Made by a program: the position numbers and the translations under genes
The notes under the pieces: model-generated
Database searches by the model: none
Seen by the model: only the letters and a program-made list of their open reading frames with translations
Told to the model about the DNA's origin: nothing
Origin: Elmis aenea
Lineage: Eukaryota > Arthropoda > Insecta > Coleoptera > Elmidae
Assembly (NCBI GenBank): GCA_947652605.1
Contig: OX393582.1
Span: 16,454,544-16,518,543 of the forward strand
Length of the DNA stretch: 64,000 bases
Direction of reading: 5' to 3'
In this document: positions 48,701 to 60,700 of the stretch, piece by piece
Position numbering within the stretch: position 1 is the stretch's first letter
Layout of the letters: each line of letters starts with the position of its first letter

Positions 48701-51700
48701 TACCAATCATCACTGGGTGATCAGATTAAAATTAATAAATCGACCGTCTGCAGTATTATAAGGAGAGTATCTTGCTCCTTGGCTAGTTTAAGCAAAAAAT
48801 TCATTCGGATGCCAGATGTTAACGAGATGTCACAAATCAAACTTAACTTCTGCAATATGGCACGAATTCCTGGAGTCATAGGCTGCATTGGTTGCACCCA
48901 CATCAAGGTGCAATCACCTGGTGGACCTGATGCAGAAACATTTCGAAACAGGAAAGGTTTTTTCTCTATTAATTGCCAGTTTGTTTGCGATAATTCTATG
49001 AAAATTAGACACGTCATAGCTCGTTGGCCCGGTTCTGTACACGACAGCATCATCTTCAATGTAAGTCCGCTAAAGGATGATCTAGAGAGCGGTAAATATG
49101 GTGAAAATTATTTGCTAGGAGACAGCGGCTACGCATGCAACACTTATATGTTAACACCTCTACTTGATCCCCAAACTGAAGCCGAACATGCTTACAATAA
49201 AGCACACGAAACAACACACAATGTCGTTGATAGAGCTTTTCAAATGCTTAAGAGACGTTTCCCGTGTCTGGCGTTTGGTTTGAGGAATAAAATGGACAGG
49301 GTGTTGGCAATAATTGTTGCATGTAGTGTGCTCCATAATATTGCTATAATACTGCAAGACGAACCTCCAGAAGACGAGCTAAACGTGTTATTGAACCCGA
49401 ACATCTTTGATGCTGTTCCGATTGAAAACATCCTTCACCCTTACACAAACGACACAACAAGATCTGCGTTGATTGAAACAACATTTTCTAGTAGTTAAAA
49501 TATAGTTTATTAATAATGGACAAGTTTCAACTTTGTTTTGTAAAGTTACAATATTTTAAACTCTTATTGCTAAACATTATTCAGTATTTATTTGTTTTTT
49601 AAGCAGAAATGCTGTTATTTTGGCTATGAATGTCTGGTAATATAAATTTTTTTTCTGAATGCATAACTTTTATTTAATACAGTATTTCCTAATTTTTTCT
49701 TTTATTTGATATTCACTTATATTTATATACCCCCTTTACTTGTTAGTCAGGTTTTACATCCCACTAGAAAACTAGTGTATTCGAAATTTGAGGTCACCAT
49801 TCGTAAAATGACTAAACCGCAACATATTTTATATGAAACAAAAATTACCAGTTAGAAGGTCTGTCGCAAAAATAACCGAACTTTTTAAAAATAACAAAAC
49901 AGGCCTTTTTTGGGGTAAATATTTTTATTCAAAATACATTCCCTCTAGGGCCATACAACGATTTGCACGGCCAACTAATGCATTAAACGACTGCGCTATA
50001 TCCTTTTGTGAAATGCTCGTCGCGGTCATTTGAATGTATGGAATATTGTCATAAACCCTTTCTTTTAATGAATATTTTGAGCTGTGGAAATAAAAAGTAA
50101 TCACACGGTGCTAAATCCGGCGAATGCGGTGAATATTGCAATACAGTCACTTGTTTTTGTGCCATAAAAGCAGTTACTTAGGCCGCACGGTGAGCCGGTG
50201 CATTATCGTGCAACAGGGTCCAACAGCCAGGTTTACGATATTGAGGCCGAACACGACCAATTCGTTTTAACAAACGCTTTTTAACGCCCAAGTAGATGTT
50301 ACCATTGATCGTCATCGTTAATGTCTTTTTGACCTCCCTCAAACCGCCTAAACCAATCATAAACTTGAGTACAAGATAGACAATGACCACTATACACGTT
50401 GCATTAATCGGTGCTTTCGGTAAATGTTTTATCAAGTTTAAAATAAAACTTAATGTTTGCTTTTTGTTCGAACGCCTTTTTCGACTGCTGTAAAAAATAT
50501 TCTATCACTTTGAGCGCTATAACTCGGCTGCTAATGATCCGAATGGCATAAAATTTAGATCAAATATCAATGAAGGATGTATTTCTCGACAACTAAATTT
50601 TTGTATAGATGGCGCCGCTAGTTTTTTTTATTCATGGCCAACTTCATTCATAATCCGCTACGCTACTTATATGGCCGTCCCAATTGACCATAAACGTTAC
50701 CAGGTAAACGTCAAAAAAGTACATCAACTGGCGCTCCCTGTGAAGTATATTAATAACTATATTTTTTAAATTGATAGTCTCATATTTCTATAAAACTTTG
50801 GACTTGAATAATAATTATTTACCTGTAAAATTAACCAACAGCAATCAACTTCGCTTATGGGAAATTTTCTGAGGTAAATATGTGCTGTACCCTTAGGCTT
50901 TACCAATCTCACAACTTTTTGATGGGTTTGTTGCTTTGCTAAAAAAATATTTTTACTTTTCCCAAATTCAGTGAAAATTGCGAATTAAATCATGAAGAAT
51001 AATTGTTATAACTATTCATAAAAAAAATTGTGGAATTTTTCTTAACTTGGACATTTAACTGCCATTATTAGTAGTAACGACATTTTTGAACATAAATGAC
51101 ATTTAAAATACATCACTGAGGGCGCCACCTGACGTACTATTTTGACGGCTGATTCTGACTTCTCACAACAATGAAAAATTTGGAATTGGGACGGCAATAT
51201 AAGTAGCGAAGCAAGCAGCTGAGCGGATTATGAATGAAGTTGGCCATGTTTTTATTTGTTCAAAGTTTGGTAATTTTTGCGATAGGCCTTGTATATAGGT
51301 ACAGCAAATTGGTGATGCTATATGATTTAAAAAAATCCATAACAGTAGATATGCTCAAAATACCAAAATTGGTTAATATTTTAAATCTAAGTGTAGCAGT
51401 TTCAATTCGTGATAGAAAAAAATTCTAGTGGCATGAATAAATGACGTTTGTTTGTTTAAATATTAATAGATAGATATTTATGACAAAGTTGCATTCTTAA
51501 GAATGGATACCACATTAGTTGAATTTGATATAAAAAAGCTTATTTTTTGTATTTTTGCTGATATGTGGGTTAATGTATTTGTTTATATATTTGGTATATA
51601 AACATTATAAAGTAATAAAAACACCCTTTAGAACTAGAGTGCCAAGAAACTTAACAAAATTCAATATTGTAATCAAACAAAAAATCATAAGGCCTACATT

Positions 51701-54700
51701 TGAATAAAATTTAAAATTTAACGGTTACGTTTGGATACTTGTCTATATTTTCTAATATTTTAACTTTCAGTTCTGCTAACCGCATTTCTTGGTGGTGCAG
51801 TTGTTTTTTCATTTCACTCTCTTCCCTTAACATTTCCAATTTTTTAACATATATATCACGTAAAATGTCTTCTTTACTTTTTTCAAATACAGGAGCATGC
51901 GGCAATGTTGTATTGATTGTCACATTTGTTTTCAAAGTAGTTGGTGCTGGCCTTTCATTTGCTGTTTACAAAATAATATATTAATAAAAGTGCGTTACGA
52001 AAGTAGAACAAAGACAAATTTTAATTTTAGTTCTGCTAATCAACCCCAATTAATATTCAGGTTTTTGAAAGGTTTTCTTTATTTTTTTGTTGTAATAAAA
52101 AACCATCCTTTAATAAAATAACTGATTTTAGCTTGTTACGCAGGTTATCATGTTTAACAATAAAAAATAAAAAAATTGTTTTAATATTAAATTTTGAAAA
52201 CGTGGGAAATATAAGCTTATAAAAATTTTAATATTTGAAGTTACGTGTCACAGCAGAATTCTTAATTTGAATTTAGGCACACATTTTGTTGAAAATGTAT
52301 GTAAAAAAACTAATCACACTGATCACAAACCAGTTAAATATACCTAACCAAAACTGGACAGATTTTTTTAGCAGTTTGTAACCCTGATTTAAATAAATGT
52401 AATTTTTTTTATATACTCTACAATTACAAGTAAATTTTTAGTTTTTTGTGTTATTTATATTTCAATTTTATGAATTTTCTTTGCTTTTTTTTTGTATTTC
52501 GACAGGAATGGTTTTAATTTTTTAATCTTGTAAATGGATCATAATTTGACATATAGAAGATTATTTGGTTTAAACAAATAGATATAATACTTACTCTCTT
52601 CAACGTAGTCATTGGCAGAATCAAATTTATTATCCAAGGGCTTCATTTGGTTACCCAAAATTGTGAACAGCATTGATTTACTCGTACCTTCCTCTGTTTT
52701 TACAGTTGCCTCATTCTATAATAGTGTATCAATTTGAGAAATGTGCCCTATTGATGTTGAAAATGTTAGTCTGGTTACGCCTTTGCTTATTTATTGTTAA
52801 TACAAAAACAAAAATTTGAGATAGGCAATAATAATAGTGCGTCAACAGGCATTAATTTTGTAACAGACTACAGGGTGTCACACAAAAAACGCCGCAAGCT
52901 GTAACTCCGTTGTTTGTGGTCCGATTTTGATGAACAAAAAACTAAATGAAATGGCTCCGCAAATACTATAAACTGAATTGGATTTCAATTTTTTTCAAGT
53001 TCAACTTAAATGTCAAACGATAGTCGATTTTTTTTCCAAATGGCACCATCTATTTTTTTTTTACTAAATCTGGTAGACATTTTTTTTCTGAATTCAATGA
53101 TGTAATCATGAGTTAATTTTAGTGCTAAACTAATATGAAATAAAAAATAAAAGTTTAACTGAAATAGGTTAGGTTTCACAAAATTTTCAAGCGTGCCGTG
53201 GAAAACAAAAACATCTTAATCAACAAATGTCATTTAAATACCACACTGCCTTTGGATTTGTTATTTGTTGTTGTTCCTAAGAGTTTTAATTAATTTTTAG
53301 TTGATCGTCATGAAAAATGTCAACACAAAAAACATTTGTTTTGCTGCTGTTTAGCATAGCCAACTAAAATTATTATTTTATGAAACCCTTACAATAATTT
53401 CAAATTTAAATGCCCACTTCTAATAAAAAATACCAAGTTATTGGTCTTAATTCGTAAATTCAGTAAATTTTTAATTTTTGACCATTATATTTAAGCCACA
53501 CTTTAAAAAAGCTTTGAAAATAACTAAGATAATTGACCGTTCTGGGACTCTGTCCTAACCCTGTATGTTACACTATTTATCTTTAAAATTTATCACTTTA
53601 ATAATTCAAATGTTTACCTTCTTGTCTTCTTTTTCCTTTAATTTCGTCACATTTTTGAGTTCTTCATAATAATCGACAATTTCTTCTATTTCCACATACG
53701 ATGGAGTTTCTTTTGATGAAAGATACTGCGCTCTCTAGAATTAATTCTGTGTTATATTTTTCGTACCTTTCAACATGCTCATCAAACTAATAATTATTGC
53801 CAAAGTAGCAATTTGTTGGTGCCTGATTTCACCTGCTATTTTTGCAATAGTTGTAAGTAACAAAATAAATGAAGGTTTGAATTCCTTTATTTGGAAATAT
53901 TGTTGAAAGAAGAGAACTGAAATGATTGAGGTTGATTTAAGCAAAATTTGCATGTAGGACCGCGAAGTAATAAGTTATTGTTGGTTTATCGAGATTATTA
54001 TTTTTTAAGTGTATTTTGTTACATTTATTATTGTGTACAGTAAATTCTCTATAAATGCAACTTCTATAAGTGCATCATACTCTATAAATGCATTACTCCA
54101 TAATATATGCAAAAACATTCTATAAACGCAACTTTCAAAAATCAAGCTACCCGTAGTAAAAACTGTCAGTGTCACAGTCAATCAATCAATCATGAAGAAA
54201 GTTAATTTAACGATTAAGGATAAGTGTAAAATTTTAAATAAACTTGAAAATACTAAAGTGAAAGACATTTTTTTTACCTAATGCAACACCCTGTATAATA
54301 GAAAGATTTTAAAAATATTTTTAAAAAATGGTTTCCTTTACTCTCTAAATGCATCTTTTTTCTATAAATGCATTTTTTAAAAAACATTTGAATCTAACAA
54401 TGTTGCATTTAGAGAGAATTTACTATTATCATTTATGAAAATATACGGAAAACTTTTTTTGGCACATTGAAAAGTTCTTTTTTTTTTTAATGAAACAGCA
54501 GATTATGGAATACTAACAAAGTTAAAAAAAATTATAGCATTAGGTCACTTACATTTCTTTTAATGTTGGAGTAAAACTGTCGAAGCTGGCTTGCATTTCT
54601 AACTCCAGAGTGAACGACAGTATTAAATTCTTCTGCAATCTTGTCCCATGTTTCTTTTTTCCTTTTTATCGCAGGCCCGTCACCAAGTTTGTCCTCGATG

Positions 54701-57700
54701 ATTGGTTTATATCTGCATAGAGTAAAAAAAATGCTCAGTTATATACATTTTAAAATTCTTAACTAGTTTTTTTTATAATGTTGTATGCTGCATTAAATTA
54801 TGTTTCAAACAGTATCTTAAACAATGTTTAAGAAATTGTTGTTTATGCGATATTTATGCAGGGTGTCCCCAGTTAGATATTTGGGATCTGGCTTATCTTA
54901 ACGAAGTCGGTCAAGTGGGGATAAATGTGCGAAATGTGATGCTGAATTCGAATCGGAAATAAAAATTATCATAGCTTCCTTAGTTCAGGATTTATTCAGA
55001 AAAAAACTAAAAAAATTTAGTTTGTTTTTTTTTCCCGTTCATTGTAGGATATATTGAGAAACTATAGCCACTTTCCTGCACTAGATTTTGTCTGTAGACT
55101 GACGACTAGGGGTGGGCGATATCCAAATTTCGATATCGAATATCGATATCGAAATTATATCGATATATATCGATATATCGACATATCGATATATCGGAAT
55201 ATCGATATATCGAAATATCGGAATATCGATATATCGATATATCGGATTATCGATATATCGACATATCGAAATTTCGATATAAAAGCGGCGCGAAGCTAAA
55301 AAAGTCGGTAAAAAAGTGAAAAAAGAGACTGGTGACATAAAAAAAAAAAAAAAGCTTCTCGCCCTTAAAATATCGATATATCGGAATATCGATATATCGA
55401 TATATCGATATCCGATATTTCGATATATCGATATCAAAATTATATCGATATTTATCGATATATCGCCCACCCCTACTGACGACTATTGATGTTAATGTTA
55501 ATATTTCTTATGAACATGCATTAAGAAATTTCTGAATACAGTGATATAACACACTGTTGGTGCAATTTGATAAATTAATGCAAAAAAAAGATTTTTTATG
55601 AAATTGAGATTACCGTGTAAACCAAAATCTATCCAAAATGTAGCAACATCTGTAAACCAATAGTTTTATGGTAATCAAAGTAATTTTATGCAAATCATGG
55701 CTATTATGAGTTTTAAAAAAATATGTAACAATTTTCATAGATTTGATAAAAATTTGTGACATTATGTTGACAAATTGTGATAAGAATGTAAATTTTAAGA
55801 TGTAAAGAAACTTGTCGAAACAAATTTCAATGTCAATTCTGTTTTTTAATTCTAATAATATTTTAAAATATTGCTTTTTCTAGATCAGTGATTCTTAACC
55901 TTTTAGTAGTGGTGGCCCCCTACATATCCTAAAATATTTTCGCGGCCCCCTAGTTTGTAGTAACCAAAATATTAAGATTTATTAAAGAAGATAATATCTC
56001 TCCGATGTTCCGAGTAAAATAAGGAGCAAAAAATGTTTTTTTAAAGATTTCAATATTTTAAAAAGTAAAAACGTTTTATAAATTTTTCCCGGCATCTCTT
56101 AAAATCTTTCACGGCCCCCCGGTTAAGAATCGGTATTCTAGATTATTATTAGACATGATTGCCATAAAATTATTGCAATTGCTCTAAAACTATAGAAAAT
56201 GCAAAGTAGAATGTTTTATTACTATTTTTTATGGTTATATTTTCACCATTAGCATTTGGTATTAATTGTATCATAATTTTTAGTGCCAGCAAAAATCCAA
56301 TAAGGCGCCTATTAGATATATAGATGATGGTCCAAAATAGACGAAATATCTAATACAGAGTCTAATGAGATTAGCATACAGAGAATAAAAGTTGCTTTGG
56401 GAAAGAAAAAAGTACAATTATAGTAATACCGCTATTATAAAACACGAAAACGCAAAAAAATCTTATTTTTAAACCAACGGGCCATGACAATTATCATTTC
56501 AGATTTGAATTCAGTATCAAATTGCGCAACTTTGCTCCAGCTTAACTGACTTCGTAGCCTTTAAGAAAACCGAGGTCCCCTTGTTAAGTCCCGAATTTGG
56601 GACACTCTGTATGTTTAATTCGATAAATGTTATGTAAAATGTATAACTATTTAATTTAATTACTTACTTTTCAATTAATGCCATGAAAACGTGCTTTTCG
56701 TGTTCACTGTAATTTTTAGATCGTTTCCCGCTCATTTTGAATTAAATGCGTAATGTTGCCAATTGTACAAAAATTCCCTAAACACAATGGATGCACATCA
56801 GTTATTCACTTTATAAAATCCGGTCAAAAGTTAACATCGTGTTTAATTTAACACGATGTTAGCTGACTCCATGTTAATATGACTTTTATATATAATACCT
56901 TGGTATTTGATAAACATCGATAATCCTGCAGATTACGTAGTTGTTTTTCGTTGCACAAATTGCGCCTTTAGTGGGATGATCAAATACCTAGCTGAACCGG
57001 TATGGCGACCGCGCAACAAGCTTAGTGTACATATAAACTTATGACGTAAGCGTTAAAACGGCTTTTTTAAAAATATTATCAAATTGTTTATAACAATGCG
57101 TGTGTAGTAGCAAGACTATAGTTGTTACGATTATAAATATGATTTATAAATTTAAGTAATTTATAAAGACCGATATAAGATATAAGCATTTAGCCTTAGC
57201 AATAAGTGTTCAGTTGATTTAATAAAATTTGATGCAAGTCATAAGCAGTAACATCAATTGATGGAGAATTCATAAACTGTTAACATCATACTGAGTGTAC
57301 CAAAAAAAAAATCGTTTACGTCATTATGAGGGTTCCAGAACCACGTTTTAACATTTTACCGTTTACGCGTCTCCGCAACATGTGAACTACGCTACTGCGG
57401 ACGCCATATTGATCGGGTTTTATAAAAGTCGTGTTAACATGAAGTCGGCTAACATAGTGATAAATTAAACACGTAGTTAGTTTGCGATTGTATTTTATAT
57501 TTTATGTAGTCCAACTCATGTTAAGTTCATCTCTTATTTGACCTTACATTTAACATGACATGTTGCGGTTTTTTTATTGTACAATTGGCAAGAAAATGAT
57601 TATCACGTTAACTTCACATATGTTTATTGTATACCGTTAACTGTTGTCGCAAAATAACGATATTTTGTGCACCCAAAATCAAAGAAGTATGACAGTATGA

Positions 57701-60700
57701 GGGCAATGTAAAAAATATTTTAATAATACCTTAATATTTAGTAATAATCATATTATAAATGTTGTATTATGATGATTAGAATTTATGTGAAGTAAGTTGC
57801 CGCTGATGAAGTGGTTATGCATGCATCATTACCATATTTCTTTTTTTTAAAAATTATTTAATCGGTTATTCTGTCACTGTCGTCTTGGGAGTTGAGTAAC
57901 CATCGTGGGGTTTAGGGCATCCCCCTAAAGCCGTTGCCTTATGACAATACCATCAACTTTTTCAAAAAATGTCCCAACTTATTGATGCCTTTCCAGATTT
58001 TTTCTTTTATGTTGCTTTTATACGTTAACGTTTGTACCAAGTTTCTGTATTTATCACTAACCACCTGCGTAGTAGCATTACAATTGTTTTTTTTTAAATT
58101 TTGGGCAATTTGCTTTCACAACTTGGATTTTTACGCACAGGACGGTTGAATGACTGTTCCGCATTCAGTGTTAAGTTTTTTAGTAATCGTACTTATTTGT
58201 TACGAAGTGGTATATTCTCGATGAGCAAATCATGGGCTGCTTTTGCCAATTTTTCTTAATTTGCTGAATCAACAAAGTACATTATAATAACAACTATAAA
58301 CAATCTAGTACACATTTTACAATTTTGAATATTGGCAGGTTCTGCTTCAGTTAATATCGCTCTGAATTTTAAGTTGTTGTACGTTAATTCATATTCACAC
58401 ATTGTTTTATAATACTTGTAAGGCAACTTTTTATCTAAACTAACTAAAATGTATACAACAAACTTTTAAATTTTTTTAAATATATTTAATAACTGCTTAA
58501 ATTTGTAGTAGAGTCTGTATCTGCCAAAATGTATTTAGAAAAGGTTTACTATTTACTAGGAGTATAGTGTAATGTTTTGATATAACAATAGTTGTCTTAT
58601 ATTTTATATTATTAAGAAATACTATTATACAAGCTTTTATTGTGTAGCTATGCAATACATTTTCATTTTTTTTACCTTAGAGAATTTGTAGACGAGATGG
58701 ATTTGAAATAAATCAATAATAAATTGTAAATGTTGTTTTATTTCTAATTTTTATATACACACGAATGTAGAAAAAAAAACTAATGATTATCGACAAAAAA
58801 TTCTGCAAATATGTAATAGTTCCAACCCTGGTATGAAAAAAGGACAGGTACAAAGTTATTGTTTGTGAAATAGTATAATCCTTGACTAATAGTCAAGGGT
58901 ATAATTAACTACAATCAGATAATATTATGTTGGCCATTTAAGGCCTCTACTCACCTACCAATTTGTCGGGACAACCGACCGACCATTCCGATAAATTGTT
59001 TAATGTGTAGTGTTTCACCCGACCAACACGACAGTTGGAACGGTCGGCTGACCAGTCCATCCAACAAGCCAATCGCCCAACACATTCCTTTAGATAAGGA
59101 CTATTAAACCGAAAATTTAACATCAAAATGAATAAAAAGCTATGACGTTTACGCTGTGTTGGTTGCACTGATCGGTAGGTGTGTAGACAACACCCAACTC
59201 GGAGTTCCCGACTGTCGGCTAATAAGTAGAGGCCTTTAAGAGTTTTTTTTTTTTTTTATTGAAAGTTTAAAAGTTATGTGACTTTTAAGCCATCAAAAAA
59301 GATTTTAGACAAACCCTTTTCATAAAAACTGAAAGATTTATTTTTGATTTTTGACTAACTTTTTTTATTTATGAACACTTCTATTTTGTGAAAACATCCC
59401 AATGGCAACATTCTATTCAGCTTATAAACAAATGTCGTTTTATAGCTCTCAGTTTTAAAAATTGCTAATTAAAAAATGTTTTCAACAGAGTTAATTTTGT
59501 TACTTTCCAGGGTATCAAGATTGTGCCAAAACAGTTTTTTTTTTATAATCTTTTTTTCAATTATGTTAATATTATAATCAAATTATGTATTTTTGAAATT
59601 GAGAAAAAGTACTAGCGAACTATGAAAATCAAATGTGCTCATAAGAAATAAGAAAGTTAGTGTCGAAAAAACAAAACCAAATCGACTTACTAAAAACTTG
59701 ATTAAACCATTAAAGCCTCCTAAAACTTCAGATCATATATCAAGTTCACTAATAAGACATCAAAGGCACTGACTACGATCTTTTACTTTAGCTACATGCT
59801 TTAATCTTCCATTGTGCTATTGCAGATATTGTGTTTCTTTAAAAAGCCAAATACTGCTTGCTACATAACTAAGCATGCATCTTGAATGCGGCAAGAATCT
59901 ATTACAAGTTGTTCAGTTTGAGGTGATCAAACATTCGATCGAAGAAACTACGTAACTAATGCAGATTTATGTCATTCTGAGAGAGTACATTCCGGTAATT
60001 AATTACTACAAAAAAAATTTAAATGTCACACTCAGATCCGTTATGTTTAAGGTGCATCACGAGGTCGACCATCTAAATCAATTAGTAGAGAGCAACTACA
60101 GCATGGTCGTACTTTTGGTTACACAGCAAAACAAATGGCAGATTTATTTCAATGCAGCAAGAGTACGGTTTACGATCGAATAAGAAAAGAAGATATTGGG
60201 TTTCGACCGCGTTATACGCCAATCAGTGATGAAGAATTAAAAATAAAAGTTGAGCAGTTACATCAACAGTTTCCTGATTGCGGTGCTGTGGTAATTACAC
60301 AAAACATCTCAGAAATGATGATCATTGCAGCAATATGTTAATGGCGTATCAAGTCATATGTCTGCTAAATCATCACATCTGAGTTGTAGCAATGAGTAAA
60401 ATGATTACTATTGATTCTTAAATGCATGTACTCCCAGTATAGGCAGTTTATTTGGTTATGTCAAAGAATAGTGCAATAAATAGCTAAAATGTACCTACCC
60501 TTTGTCAGTGTGTGGTAGTATTATACAGGGTGTTTCGTAAAAAATGCAAAAAAAATTGGGAGGTGATTCCTTATCAAAAATTAAGGGAGTTTTTTATGCA
60601 ATTTGTTTTTCTTAGACTTAATTTGAGAAATAAAATAAAAACCTAATTTTACCTCCTCCCTTTAGGGGGGTGTACCTCCGAAAGGGGACGTCTAAGGGAA

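Larger units (their letters stand above)
54859..56609. mobile_element. CAGGGTGTCCCC element carrying two nested hAT MITEs
   Basis: The ends CAGGGTGTCCCCAGTTAG and GGGACACTCTG are inverted and TA-flanked. The subterminal blocks (AACGAAGTCGGT and the complementary ACTGACTTCGT; CTGAATTCGAATCGG and TTTGAATTCAG) are also inverted. Two hAT-type MITEs (55107-55475 and 55886-56135) are inserted in it. It lies in the first intron of the Myb-like gene. Confidence 0.7.

Noticed and set aside
55054..55470. Open frames rich in Ile/Asp/Arg/Tyr on both strands
   Set aside because: They are translations of ATATCGAT repeats inside a hAT MITE.
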